64,000 nt of DNA from Shimia sp040370365 (GCF_040370365.1 NZ_BAABWQ010000003.1:496001-560000); one strand, 5' to 3'; shown: positions 52,541-62,218, numbered from the stretch's first letter. Made by a program: numbers and translations. The notes: generated from the letters alone by a model not told the origin.

Positions 52541-53278
52541 ATGAAACCACCCAAACCTACCGAACTCTCTCGCCGACAATTGTTGGTTGCAGCCGCCGGA
52601 GCTGCTGTGACCCCAATCGCCGTTCAAGCACAGGAAAAATCGATGACACCAAAAGCTTTCGTTTACACCGAAGTCGCCATTTCAGTTCCGTTCGACCAAG
52701 CCCCGTGGCCAAAGATCAACGAGGACATCAAGAAACAACCGGGCTTTTTGAACAAAACTTGGCTGCATGGTCATGGCACCGGGTCCCTTGGAGGGTTTTA
52801 TGCGTTCGACAGTCTGGAAAACGCCCGCAGTTTTGTAACCGGCTATTTTCCCACGGAACCTCGCGCCTTTGGAGTTGCGCATAATACACGCGTTTTTGAT
52901 GCCGTGACTGTCAGAGAAGCCAGTGAAGACCTCGGAGCGCTCCACTACGGAGCACCGTCCCCCGCAACCCCTCCGGGAGCATTTGTCTATACTGAACTGC
53001 AGTTTTCCCAGCCTTTCGAAACCTTCGACTGGCGCGCACGAAATCAGAAACTCAAGCAAGTTCCCGGCCTCCAGAACAAAGTCTGGCTCAGCGGCGTTTC
53101 AACCAACACGCTGGGTGGCTTTGATGCCTTTGACTCTGTGGACTCTGCCCTCAGTTACGCGATCGACCAGTTCCCAGAAGTTGCGGCAAATTTGGGAGCA
53201 GCGTTTTACACAAGGGTCTTTGATGCAACGACGACAGCGGACGCCAGCCGTCAAATGCGGTCACCATTTTACATCTGA
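52541..53278 (+). CDS. Tat-exported protein with two YdhR-like monooxygenase domains
   Basis: A 245-residue protein. A twin-arginine signal (SRRQLLVAAAGAAV) is followed by two repeats of a YdhR-type ABM fold, about residues 38-125 and 148-240. Both contain FVYTE, then PGFLNKTW or PGLQNKVW, then LGGFYAFDS or LGGFDAFDS, then TRVFDA. AGGAGCACTCGC precedes the ATG at 52541. YdhR relatives are putative monooxygenases or small electron/ligand-binding proteins. Controlled by the divergent HxlR. Confidence 0.8.
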   Translation: MKPPKPTELSRRQLLVAAAGAAVTPIAVQAQEKSMTPKAFVYTEVAISVPFDQAPWPKINEDIKKQPGFLNKTWLHGHGTGSLGGFYAFDSLENARSFVTGYFPTEPRAFGVAHNTRVFDAVTVREASEDLGALHYGAPSPATPPGAFVYTELQFSQPFETFDWRARNQKLKQVPGLQNKVWLSGVSTNTLGGFDAFDSVDSALSYAIDQFPEVAANLGAAFYTRVFDATTTADASRQMRSPFYI

Positions 53279-53290
53279 TTAAAACGACGT

Positions 53291-53320
53291 AGCGCGCCTC
53301 GGCCGAAACCGAGGCGCGCT
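53291..53320. terminator. strong hairpin between convergent genes
   Basis: A perfect 12-bp stem (AGCGCGCCTCGG / CCGAGGCGCGCT) with a 6-base loop lies between the ends of the YdhR-domain gene and the DUF3179 gene. No T tract on either side, so it may act with Rho or as a stabiliser. Confidence 0.6.
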
Positions 53321-53328
53321 CAAACCCA

Positions 53329-54720
53329 TCACCCGCGCCACAGCTCCGTCCCCGGATAGAACTGTGACCAAGCAAACCAAAACGCCTGATGACTGCCCAG
53401 GTCTTTTCCGCCGACATCCACCGCTCTGATACCCCCGGCATCCAACACCAGCCGCACATTCTCCACCGTCACTTCCTGTCCGGCTTGCAGCGCGACCAAC
53501 GCCTTCGCGCGTTCAAACGCCACAGGTGTGCCAGAGGCCGTCACAATCCCGATCACATCTTCATGTACAGGTAGGCGCGGGTCGACGTCGCCCACAGGGA
53601 AAATCGGCCCATCCGCATCGCGCCCATTGCGGAAATCAAAGTCCCGCCCCAATGCCAGCTCCTCAACCAGCACTGTTGTCTCCGGATGCGCGGCCTTCCA
53701 AGCCCCCCATGTGCTGGTCACCACACTCGCCTGCTCCAATTGAATGCCGCGTTTGGCCAAGGGGCCGGTCACAGCTTTACCCAAAAACGTGTCAAAGACA
53801 GAGTAGGTTTCCACGTCATACATGACCTTGTTGGATCGGATCAAAAGCCCGGACGTGCGCAACACCGGTCGCTTTACGCCCGCTGGCATGCGATCCGTGA
53901 AATACGCCTGTGCCGCGCCACAGAGAGTACAATACGGAATGCCAAGATCACGCCCCCCCAACGTGTCATTCACCATCTCGCGCACCTCCATGATGCGCCG
54001 CGGGTAAGCACGCGCCTCACCGTTTATCTCCACCCCAAACACAATTGCATCATCCGCCAACCACGTGGCCGCTGCCGCACTGCTGACCTCAGGATTGTCC
54101 GCCGCCGGGATGCAATTGCACAGCTCATCGGTGGTGTCATACGCCCGGTCATCGATCATCACACCGCCCCAAGACACGTGCCGCCAATCGATGTCGCCTT
54201 TGACAAAAATCTTGTCCCAACCGGGCACAATGTTGGTGAATATGGCCCGCTTGGCCTTGAGGTATTTGGGCGGCGCAGGAATGTCCCACGCGATCAAATG
54301 ATCCGTCACAATCCCCCAATGATTGTAGTTAGGCAGTTCTTTATCCAGCAACCGCCCCGCGGCATCTCCCAACACAGCCGCAAACTCTGGCCCAGTGGCA
54401 AACCGCATCAAATCGCTGATGATCCAGACCAATCGTGGATCACCTGAGGCCGCGATTGTCTCCAAAGCGATCGCTTGATCCGGCCCCCATCCGCCTTGAG
54501 TAATGCTGTCGATAAAGGCCACTTTCACCGCCGAGCGCACGTCTTTTGACAACGGCCCCGTCGGCACCTCAGGTGGAGTGCCAAATTCGGCAACCACATA
54601 TTGCGGCAGCCCCTCCACATCTTGCGCGTGCACAAAATGCGCCGCAAAAAGCATCGTGAGCAGAAACACTGCGTGTCTCCAGCCGCGTATCCAGACGCGC
54701 GTTGTTTGTTGCATGACCAT
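53329..54720 (-). CDS. DUF3179-family secreted protein
   Basis: A 463-residue protein with a signal peptide (AVFLLTMLFAAHFVHA) and the DUF3179 domain in the C-terminal half: the GEARAYPRRIM stretch, VNDTLGG, and the cysteine motif YCTLCGAA. Function in the family is unknown; the CxxC-like pair may bind metal. The ATG at 54720 gives a normal signal peptide; a second ATG lies 6 bases later. Confidence 0.8.
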   Translation of the reverse strand: MVMQQTTRVWIRGWRHAVFLLTMLFAAHFVHAQDVEGLPQYVVAEFGTPPEVPTGPLSKDVRSAVKVAFIDSITQGGWGPDQAIALETIAASGDPRLVWIISDLMRFATGPEFAAVLGDAAGRLLDKELPNYNHWGIVTDHLIAWDIPAPPKYLKAKRAIFTNIVPGWDKIFVKGDIDWRHVSWGGVMIDDRAYDTTDELCNCIPAADNPEVSSAAAATWLADDAIVFGVEINGEARAYPRRIMEVREMVNDTLGGRDLGIPYCTLCGAAQAYFTDRMPAGVKRPVLRTSGLLIRSNKVMYDVETYSVFDTFLGKAVTGPLAKRGIQLEQASVVTSTWGAWKAAHPETTVLVEELALGRDFDFRNGRDADGPIFPVGDVDPRLPVHEDVIGIVTASGTPVAFERAKALVALQAGQEVTVENVRLVLDAGGIRAVDVGGKDLGSHQAFWFAWSQFYPGTELWRG

Positions 54721-54912
54721 GTCTTCCCTGTGCAAATTTGTGCACCACCATCGGCGCATTGACCGTGTCTGGCCAATCACCTTTGGATCAAACTCTGGTG
54801 AGTGGCCTGCGCCTCTGCCGCCACACACAGCCTGTTTCGCCGCAACCTTGCCCAGTTTTCGATATGCAAAAGCCATGGCCATGGAGTGGTATGGGAAAAA
54901 CAGGAAGCTTTC

Positions 54913-55980
54913 GTGTCCCAATCAACGCCTACTCATATCCCCTCGCTTGATGGCCTGCGCGCCGTGGCCATCCTGATCGTGTTCGCCAGCCACGTCGGTG
55001 TGTCTCACTTGATCCCCGGCGGCTTTGGCGTGACGCTGTTCTTCTTCCTCTCAGGCTTTCTGATCACCGAATTGATTCAACGTGAGATCGCCGCCACAGG
55101 TCAGCTCAACATTCGCGCCTTCTACCTGCGTCGCGTTCTACGTCTGATGCCACCTCTGATCGTCACGCTGGCGGCCGGGTACCTGCTTGTGACCGCGGGG
55201 CTGACCACTGGCACGCTCAACCCAACCACCTTCCTCAGCCAGTTGTTATTCTTCTATAACTACCACTCTTTGCATTCGGACCTGTCTAACAACGTCGATG
55301 GTTTCAGCGTCTTTTGGTCGTTGTCGATCGAAGAACACTTCTACTTACTCTGGCCCGCCCTGTTCCTCGTGATCCATCACCGCGCAAAGGCAAACACGCT
55401 GGTCGCGATGTTGCTGCTCCTTGCGCTGATCTGGCGCTACTTTCGTGTCCTATTGCTCAACAGCACCGAATGGGAAATCTACATTTCAACCGACACCCGG
55501 TTGGATGCGATCCTGTTTGGCTGCTACCTTGCGATGCTCTGTCACACGGGCACAGCCCAGCGCCTGTTTTCGGAGGGCTGGCGCATGTACATCTGGCTTG
55601 GGGCCGCCATCGTCGCGCTGCTTTTCACCTTCGCCTTTCGCGACCCGATGTTTCGCGCGACCCTGCGCTACACTGTGCAAGGCCTCGCGCTGATCCCGCT
55701 CTTTTTCTACGCCGTGCACCACGCAGACCACCCGCTTTTCCGCCCACTAAACCATGCGTGGGTACGGCGCGTCGGCGTGTGGTCCTATTCGCTCTATCTG
55801 GTTCATTTCATGATCATCCACGCGCTTCTACACAACGGCGTCATGCTGGGCAGTTGGCAAATGATCCTTTTCTCTGCGCTGCTGGCGCTCGCCTGCGCAG
55901 CGGCGATTCATCGCTTTGTCGAACGCCCGCTCTTGGCTCTCAGACGACGCCTGAACCCAGTCCCTGCCCCGTCGTCCTAA
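54913..55980 (+). CDS. acyltransferase family 3 membrane protein (OafA/YrhL-like)
   Basis: A 355-residue integral acyltransferase with about ten helices. The opening IPSLDGLRAVAILIVFASHV has the catalytic-type His, and FWSLSIEEHFYLLWP is the family signature. It should transfer an acyl group to an exported sugar or similar glycan. The GTG at 54913 is chosen because AGGAAG lies 5 bases before it. Confidence 0.86.
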   Translation: MSQSTPTHIPSLDGLRAVAILIVFASHVGVSHLIPGGFGVTLFFFLSGFLITELIQREIAATGQLNIRAFYLRRVLRLMPPLIVTLAAGYLLVTAGLTTGTLNPTTFLSQLLFFYNYHSLHSDLSNNVDGFSVFWSLSIEEHFYLLWPALFLVIHHRAKANTLVAMLLLLALIWRYFRVLLLNSTEWEIYISTDTRLDAILFGCYLAMLCHTGTAQRLFSEGWRMYIWLGAAIVALLFTFAFRDPMFRATLRYTVQGLALIPLFFYAVHHADHPLFRPLNHAWVRRVGVWSYSLYLVHFMIIHALLHNGVMLGSWQMILFSALLALACAAAIHRFVERPLLALRRRLNPVPAPSS

Positions 55981-56109
55981 TCCAAGACAAACCCACAGTC
56001 CGTCAAGTGCATTGGGCCCTTTTCGCGCACAAACTCCCGGCCAAGTGTGAGGTCTGAGCCTCATATTCTGACGCGGAGCCCAAGCAGCCCTGTGAATACC
56101 GCCGCCGGG

Positions 56110-57321
56110 TCACACCCTGCGAAGCCGCGGGTGGGCTTTGATCAGGATCATTCCCATGATCCCGATATTCAATGCATTCCACGCAATGCCGTTCACAAAC
56201 GCCAATTCATAGCTGCCGCTGATGTCGTAGATCCACCCCGACATCCATCCGCCCAACGCCATACCCATGATCGTTGCCATCATCACAAAGCCCACCCGGC
56301 TCCCGGCCTCTTTGGCAGGCATGTATTCCCGCACCACCAAAGCATAGGCCGGGACAATCCCGCCCTGCGCCAAGCCAAAGGCGAGACTGACCAAATACAG
56401 CGGCACCAAGCCGTCAAACGGCAAGAACAAAAACAACGCGCCCGCTTGCAGCACCGACCCAATCAACAAGGTCAGCACACCGCCAAGCCTGTCCGCGACC
56501 AATCCGCTGATCAAGCGGCTCACCACCCCCCCCATCAACATCAACGCCAGCATTTCTGCACCCACTGCGGCGCCAAACCCCAAATCCACGCAGAAACTCA
56601 CGATATGCACCTGCGGCATGCTCATCGCGACACAACAGCCAATTCCGGCCAGCCCCAAAACCCACATCAACGGGGCAGGTTTCATCGGCGCGCCTGCCTG
56701 CCGCGCTTGGGCTGCGTTGTCCTGCGCGGCCAACGCCTCCATCGGCACTTTGGGCCGCAACAAAAACGCCAAGGGCACCACGGCCACCACCGTCATCACG
56801 GCCAGCACAACGAACACCGCCCGCCAGCCATGATCACGCAACACACCAGACAACAACACTGGCCAGATTGCGCCGGACAGGTAGTTGCCACTAGCCGCCA
56901 CCGCCACCGCAATCCCACGTCGCTTCTGAAACCAAAGCGATACATCCGCAATCAGCGGACCAAACCCCACAGCTGTGCCAAAGCCCAAAAACAGATGCAC
57001 CAACGACAGCATCACCACCGAGCCGCTCATCGCCGCCACGCCGTAGCTCACCGAACTCAGCACCGCCGCGCCAATCAACGCCCGCGTCACCCCCCAGCGG
57101 TCCACCGCTTGGCCAATAACAAAATTGCCAACGGCAAATCCCACCATCGTCAGCACATAGGGCAGCGATGCCTGCGCCCGATCGATGCCAAACTCCGCCT
57201 GCACCGCAGGCATCACCACAATCACCGCCCACATGCCAACATTGGCAAAGACGCCGATCAACAGCGTGATGGCAAGCCGGGTCCAGCTATAGCGACTGTC
57301 AAGACTGGGGTGATCTGTCAT
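56110..57321 (-). CDS. MFS transporter (oxalate/formate-antiporter-like family)
   Basis: A 403-residue twelve-helix carrier. The N-half loop motif (GQAVDRWGVTRALIG) and the C-half one (LVADRLGGVLTLLIG) match the MFS A-motif, and the pattern FGPLIADVSLWFQKRRG is typical of the monocarboxylate/OFA-type group. Substrate not readable. Confidence 0.86.
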   Translation of the reverse strand: MTDHPSLDSRYSWTRLAITLLIGVFANVGMWAVIVVMPAVQAEFGIDRAQASLPYVLTMVGFAVGNFVIGQAVDRWGVTRALIGAAVLSSVSYGVAAMSGSVVMLSLVHLFLGFGTAVGFGPLIADVSLWFQKRRGIAVAVAASGNYLSGAIWPVLLSGVLRDHGWRAVFVVLAVMTVVAVVPLAFLLRPKVPMEALAAQDNAAQARQAGAPMKPAPLMWVLGLAGIGCCVAMSMPQVHIVSFCVDLGFGAAVGAEMLALMLMGGVVSRLISGLVADRLGGVLTLLIGSVLQAGALFLFLPFDGLVPLYLVSLAFGLAQGGIVPAYALVVREYMPAKEAGSRVGFVMMATIMGMALGGWMSGWIYDISGSYELAFVNGIAWNALNIGIMGMILIKAHPRLRRV

Positions 57322-57386
57322 GGGCCCACGCTAGGCGCGCGGCCACTGAGTGTATAGGGCCAGTTTGCCCTGCCGCGCGACACCAC

Positions 57387-57812
57387 TCAGCCTGCGGTGT
57401 GCACTTGTTGATGCACCTCGATCACATTGCCTTCGGGATCGTGGAAAAACACCTGATGCCACTCTTTGGCAAAGGCCGTGCCATAATCGGAATACGGCAC
57501 ATTGTGCGCCTCCAGCACTTTCAAAAATGCCTCCAGATCATCGGTGCGAAACGCAATGTGCCCGCGCTCGACCGGATTGATCACCTGCCCGTTTACAAAG
57601 GCCACATCCAACCGCCGTTCGGCCAAGTGCATCTGCATATCACCATCGGTGGCAAATCGGATTTTGCCATCATACCCGGTCTTCTCATCCGCCTCTGTGC
57701 GCGGAAACTCAGATTGCGGGATGTCGGCCAGCCCCAGCACGGTGGTGTAGAAATCATGCAGCCGATCCACATCATCGCCAACAAAATTAATGTGGTGAAA
57801 TTCGAGTTTCAT
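57387..57812 (-). CDS. VOC-family glyoxalase/bleomycin-resistance-like protein
   Basis: A 141-residue metal-dependent VOC protein. It opens MKLEFHHINFVGDDVD, with a likely metal His in HHINF, and its second half contains VERGHIAFRTDD and EGNVIEVHQQ (metal Glu). Probably one half of a dimer with a small aromatic or thiol substrate; identity unknown. A decayed copy of its 5' half lies at 58638-58837. Confidence 0.87.
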   Translation of the reverse strand: MKLEFHHINFVGDDVDRLHDFYTTVLGLADIPQSEFPRTEADEKTGYDGKIRFATDGDMQMHLAERRLDVAFVNGQVINPVERGHIAFRTDDLEAFLKVLEAHNVPYSDYGTAFAKEWHQVFFHDPEGNVIEVHQQVHTAG

Positions 57813-57955
57813 GGGGCGGCTCCTATGATCTTACCTGCATCATTCAGCATTGAGACCACAGCTCAGGCAAAGTGCAAGCGCGAAACCCCGCCTCCCTAAA
57901 GCACACGGCACCCACCAGAGGTTGCGCCTCGCTCTGCACGCCTTAGAATCCGACC

Positions 57956-58588
57956 ATGACCAATATTCTCGCGCCATTTGACCACAAATTTCCTTGCACC
58001 GAATTTCCCCACGCTCTGTTTTACGAATGGGATCACGTGCTGCGGTTTGAACTCGGGGGAGAGGATGTTCCAACCTCCCGTCCCCTCAAGCGCTTCAATC
58101 AAGCGCTAGAGCGGGCCAGCACTGTGGCCGACGCGCTGTTCAAAGAGACCGAAACACTCTGGCTGCTTACCTCTTACTACGGTGAGACACCCCGCCCGAA
58201 AAAACGCCTCAAACCCCTAAAACACTGCGGGCTTGCATTGGCTGATTTCACCCATTTGGGCGCTGTTGCACAAAACGATACTGACCACATTGAAGATTGT
58301 GGCCGCGACATACATCGCTATTGGGACGCGACCCAACTGACGGAGCACAGCCAAAGACAAGAAGTACTTTGGCTGACCCTAGGCGCCGAGCTTGGCATCC
58401 GGCCAAGACTTAGCACCGATGTGTTTTTGGTAGATTTTGCGCAGAATCTCGTGCTGCATCCATATGACGATCGCGGCATGGACGTAGCTGCGACCGACAA
58501 TAACGCTCTGCGTCCTTTGTACCAGCGGTTCGGAACGTGGCTATTGGAGTGGAATCGCCCCGAAATGCATGACCAATTCGGCTCCTGA
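57956..58588 (+). CDS. DUF3885-like protein A
   Basis: A 210-residue protein, probably of the DUF3885 family because of the HPYDDRGMDV motif near its C-terminus. A second motif block (WDHVLRFELGGEDV near residue 25) is shared with copy B at 59017. No signal peptide or catalytic motif seen. Divergent from the VOC gene. Function unknown. Confidence 0.72.
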   Translation: MTNILAPFDHKFPCTEFPHALFYEWDHVLRFELGGEDVPTSRPLKRFNQALERASTVADALFKETETLWLLTSYYGETPRPKKRLKPLKHCGLALADFTHLGAVAQNDTDHIEDCGRDIHRYWDATQLTEHSQRQEVLWLTLGAELGIRPRLSTDVFLVDFAQNLVLHPYDDRGMDVAATDNNALRPLYQRFGTWLLEWNRPEMHDQFGS

Positions 58589-58637
58589 TTCTGGCGTTGG
58601 GCCAAGGCTATTCCAATAGGATCAAAAGCCCCCTACC

Positions 58638-58837
58638 CGCCGTTCGGCCAAGTGCATCTGCATGTCGCCATCGGTGGCAAAGCGGATCTTGCCGTCATAG
58701 CCGGTGGTATCGTCGGCCTACGTGCGTGGAAACTCCTCCTGCGAAATATCCCCCAACCCCAGCACCCGCGTATAGAAATCATGCAACTGATCCACATCGT
58801 GGGAGACAAAATTGATGTGGTGAAATTCGAGTTTCAT
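58638..58837 (-). pseudogene. truncated VOC-family gene copy
   Basis: Starting at the ATG 58837 it reads MKLEFHHINFVSHDVDQL, almost the same as the intact VOC gene at 57812. After the residues EEFPRT it meets a stop codon TAG at 58718, where the intact copy has a glutamate codon, and then resumes in the same frame with TGYDGKIRFATDGDMQMHL. The last half of the gene is absent after about 58638. A product cannot be normal. Confidence 0.85.
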
Positions 58838-59016
58838 GGAGTGGCCCCTGAGCGGGGTGGATTTTGCCGTCATAGAGACCACAACCGCGCCCAGAATCAA
58901 GCCGAAGGCATTACACAAAGGGCGGCACGGGTCTATCGCGGTCTCCAAACGAGTTGCCGCGTGCACGTTGATATGCAACCAATGCGCAAAATCTGCCGCA
59001 AAGGGCGTTTCAATTG

Positions 59017-59649
59017 ATGACCTCTGAACTTGACCTATTCGCAGCTTCGTTTCCCTATTTGGACTTTCCCCGAGGCTTAACTGATGACTGTCCATATTGG
59101 TTAACTTTTGAATTGGGAGGGGAAACCTATTCAACACGTCGTCCCATGCGTCGCTTCATGCAGGCCTTTGACCGAGCCGACGCGGTGTCCCGAAACCTCT
59201 TCGTGAACTCAAAAAATATCTGGATGATCTCCGCGTCCTACGGCGGGAGGAAACACAAAAAACGGTTCCTAAAAACCTACAATCTATGCGGCCTAAAAAG
59301 GTCCCACTTCATCTCTCTTGGCATTCGTCGTCAGAACGAGAACTATTTAAACGATGTTACCGGTGACCTATTCCAACACCTGTTTGCCGCGAGGCTGCAG
59401 GATCATGATCACTTAAAGGAAATTCTCTGGCTCACTTTGGGCGGCGACATGGGGATCAGGCCAATTGCACCGGGTACAGTTTATTTTGTGGACCTCGACA
59501 ACAAGCTCGCGCTGCATGTTTATGATGATCGCGGAATGAATTTGTTTTCAGCACAGAAACAAGGGCTGCATGGAATCTACAATGACTTCAATCCGTGGCT
59601 TTTGGACTATGACCTGCCTGAGATGAAAGCTATTTTTGAAGGCGTTTAA
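59017..59649 (+). CDS. DUF3885-like protein B
   Basis: A 210-residue paralogue of copy A, of exactly equal length from the ATG 59017. Shared blocks include the YWLTFELGGE stretch (A has VLRFELGGE), EILWLTLGGDMGIRP (A has EVLWLTLGAELGIRP) and HVYDDRGMNL. Like A, it is divergent from a VOC sequence, here the decayed copy, so both arose by a segment duplication. Confidence 0.72.
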   Translation: MTSELDLFAASFPYLDFPRGLTDDCPYWLTFELGGETYSTRRPMRRFMQAFDRADAVSRNLFVNSKNIWMISASYGGRKHKKRFLKTYNLCGLKRSHFISLGIRRQNENYLNDVTGDLFQHLFAARLQDHDHLKEILWLTLGGDMGIRPIAPGTVYFVDLDNKLALHVYDDRGMNLFSAQKQGLHGIYNDFNPWLLDYDLPEMKAIFEGV

Positions 59650-59745
59650 CCCCGTCGCCGAAACACGGTTTTGAAACGTTGAACCGGAGTTTCGTGCCCC
59701 AGCTCAGTCACGCCATTGAGTGCAGCCTTTTGCGTCAATTCAGCT

Positions 59746-60267
59746 TCAGTTTTTTACGTTGGCTTTCATATCAACCCTCTCCTGAAACGGCGGCTCGCCA
59801 AAGCTGCGAAACTCACCGCTGTCTGTGTTAAACGCCCAACGCGCCACCAAAAGCTGATACTGTCGGGCGTACCATTCTTGCTCATCTTCCACGATACGGG
59901 TGCGCCAAGACCCCTGTATCCGCGTGGGCACGCGAATGTCGCTGCGTTCGGGCGCTTTCGTCCCTTTGGGCAGACGATAGTTTGCCGCCTCCCACTGGCG
60001 GTTTAGCAGCGTTACCAACTCGTCGGCTTGTTTCTTTCTGCGGCCCGCAAATGTGACCGCAATTTCCACGTCGTTTTTCACCAATCCCGCGATGATCGTA
60101 TCGCCACGGGTGTTCTTTCCAAATCTCGGAATCAGATTCACAATCAACTCCGTTGGCGGTTTCTTGAACAACCCGCGATCTTCATAAGACGGGGAGATCA
60201 AAGCCGGATTTTTGATGCGTTTCTTCAAGGTCCTGTTCCGCTGCTGCCCTGGTCGATGCCAACTCAA
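59746..60267 (-). CDS. hypothetical protein, possibly truncated at its start
   Basis: A 173-residue frame beginning at a TTG. It is charged and has a KKRIKNPALISPSYEDRG stretch, then VNLIPRFGKNTRGD, then a C-terminal WYARQYQLLVARWAF segment. A second open frame just upstream (60182-60430, other frame) encodes a similarly basic stretch, RRPRANQLLIRFGKTRRS, suggesting the true gene may begin there and be broken by a frameshift. Not recognised. A TTG at 60228 is another start. Confidence 0.45.
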   Translation of the reverse strand: MSWHRPGQQRNRTLKKRIKNPALISPSYEDRGLFKKPPTELIVNLIPRFGKNTRGDTIIAGLVKNDVEIAVTFAGRRKKQADELVTLLNRQWEAANYRLPKGTKAPERSDIRVPTRIQGSWRTRIVEDEQEWYARQYQLLVARWAFNTDSGEFRSFGEPPFQERVDMKANVKN

Positions 60268-60439
60268 ATTTGCTGCGGCGAGTTTTGCCGAAACGGATTA
60301 ACAATTGATTGGCACGGGGGCGCCTCAGGCCGTATGCGGCCGTGCTTTGGCGCACAATGGCGAGCTTGAGTCTCTTCAAATCGCCACTGTCGCAAAACAG
60401 CCGCGATACAGACGCAATACCGACGTGCAAAATTTGGGC

Positions 60440-61582
60440 TTATTGCCCTAAAGCTTGGCCCAAATCAGACATCAGATCGCCGGCGTCTTCGACCCCCACC
60501 GAAATCCGCAACAACGTGTCCGGAATACCGGTGTGCGGCTCAATCGTGTGGCGGTGTTCCACAAGGCTCTCCACCCCACCCAATGAGGTCGCACGGTGGA
60601 AAAGCTGCATCTTTCCAGCGGCTTGCAACGCCCGCTCCCGATCACCCTTGACCAAAAATGACATCAAGAACCCGGCACCGCCTGGCATCTGATGTTTGGC
60701 CAATTCATGCTGCGGATGGCTCTCGAGACCAGGGAACAGAACACTATCGACCTTTGGGTGATCGTCTAAAAAGCGCGCTATTTTCAGTGCGTTATCGACC
60801 ATCCGTTCCACCCGCAACGCCAGCGTACGCATGCCGCGCAACAGCAGCCATGCCTCAAACGGCCCCATAATTGCGCCCGCACTGGCGCGGTCGTTCACAA
60901 TCTCGTCCCAGACAGCAGTCAACTCCTTGGTGACAAGCACCCCGCCCATCACATCAGAGTGCCCGTTGATCACTTTTGTGGCCGAGTGCATCACAATATC
61001 CGCCCCCAATTTCAAGGGGTTGGTCAAAATCGGAGAGGCCGCCGTGCTGTCCACAGCCAACAGCGCACCACAGCTCTTGGCCGCCTGTTTTGCCGCCGCC
61101 ACATCGGTCACTTTCAACCAAGGATTCGAGGGGGTCTCGACCCAAACCACGTTGGCCGGGCCCTGTGCACAAACCGCAGCCAAAGCGGTGCTATCACTGG
61201 CATCCACTTCATCGATAACAATTTGACGACGCTTACAAAATTCTCGAATCCACTTGGTGGTATTCCAATAGATGCCGCTCTGAACAATCACCCGACCGCC
61301 GCTGGGCACCGTGCGAAACAGCGCCGCGATCGCGGCCATGCCAGACGGAAACAACAGCGCAGCCGCACCACTTTCCAACTCTGCCAACACGCCTTCGGCC
61401 TGTCGCACCACGTCATTGTGTGGGCGCGCATAAACGTTATTTGCATTCAGAGGGTTATAGTCTTCATCCCGCGCAAACGTGGTTGCAGGCTGAATGGGGG
61501 GCACCACGCCGCCACTTTGCATGTCAATTGCACCACCGGCTTGTGCCAAAATGGTTTCTGGCTGCATATCTTTGAAATTCAT
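60440..61582 (-). CDS. PLP-dependent Cys/Met-metabolism enzyme (cystathionine gamma-synthase family)
   Basis: A 380-residue fold-type I PLP enzyme. Conserved parts: QPATTFARDE, SGMAAIAALF, VWVETPSNPWL and the PLP lysine K203 in SATKVINGHSD, with D178 as the ring-nitrogen partner. It may be a cystathionine synthase, lyase or methionine gamma-lyase; the active-site residues that separate these were not judged. The ATG at 61582 has GAGGG upstream. Confidence 0.86.
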   Translation of the reverse strand: MNFKDMQPETILAQAGGAIDMQSGGVVPPIQPATTFARDEDYNPLNANNVYARPHNDVVRQAEGVLAELESGAAALLFPSGMAAIAALFRTVPSGGRVIVQSGIYWNTTKWIREFCKRRQIVIDEVDASDSTALAAVCAQGPANVVWVETPSNPWLKVTDVAAAKQAAKSCGALLAVDSTAASPILTNPLKLGADIVMHSATKVINGHSDVMGGVLVTKELTAVWDEIVNDRASAGAIMGPFEAWLLLRGMRTLALRVERMVDNALKIARFLDDHPKVDSVLFPGLESHPQHELAKHQMPGGAGFLMSFLVKGDRERALQAAGKMQLFHRATSLGGVESLVEHRHTIEPHTGIPDTLLRISVGVEDAGDLMSDLGQALGQ

Positions 61583-61669
61583 GGTCTTTTCCCTCACGCT
61601 CGCGCAACATAGCAGACCTCAGAGCGGAGGAACTTGCAACCCCATCTCACGCCCGTGTAGGAAGCTTTC

Positions 61670-62218
61670 ATGACCCGTGTAATACTCTTCAACAAACCCT
61701 TCGATGTGCTGTCGCAATTCACCGACAAGGGCCTTGAGGGCAGCAAACGCCGCACCTTGTCGGACTTCATTGACGTCCCAAAGGTCTACCCGGCCGGGCG
61801 TCTTGATCGTGACAGCGAAGGCTTGATGGTGTTGACAGACGATGGAAAGCTTCAAGCCCGCATCGCGGACCCGCGTCACAAGATGGCAAAAACCTATTGG
61901 GTGCAGGTCGAAGGCACGCCCGATGACACCGCACTCGGTGCGCTGCGCAAAGGGGTGGCACTCAAAGACGGGTTGACCAAACCCGCGCAGGTGCAACGTA
62001 TTGATGAACCAGATAATCTTTGGCCTCGCACCCCGCCGGTGCGGTTTCGAAAATCAGTCCCCGACTGCTGGATCGCTCTTACAATTCGGGAAGGTCGCAA
62101 CCGACAGGTCCGCCGGATGACCGCTGCTGTGGGCCACCCGACGTTGCGTCTTATTCGTGCTCAGATCGGAGAATGGTCACTTGAGCAGCTTGAAACCGGA
62201 ACATGGCGCGATGCTTAG
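61670..62218 (+). CDS. rluE: RluE/RsuA-family pseudouridine synthase
   Basis: A 182-residue 23S rRNA pseudouridine synthase without an S4 domain, of the RluE size. The catalytic Asp lies in AGRLDRDSEGL, and KTYWVQVEG and REGRNRQVRRM are standard for the family. RluE in E. coli makes pseudouridine 2457. Confidence 0.9.
   Translation: MTRVILFNKPFDVLSQFTDKGLEGSKRRTLSDFIDVPKVYPAGRLDRDSEGLMVLTDDGKLQARIADPRHKMAKTYWVQVEGTPDDTALGALRKGVALKDGLTKPAQVQRIDEPDNLWPRTPPVRFRKSVPDCWIALTIREGRNRQVRRMTAAVGHPTLRLIRAQIGEWSLEQLETGTWRDA

Noticed and set aside
56047..57357. 436-residue open frame on the plus strand opposite the MFS gene
   Set aside because: Dominated by His, Gln and Arg; shadow of the membrane protein on the other strand.
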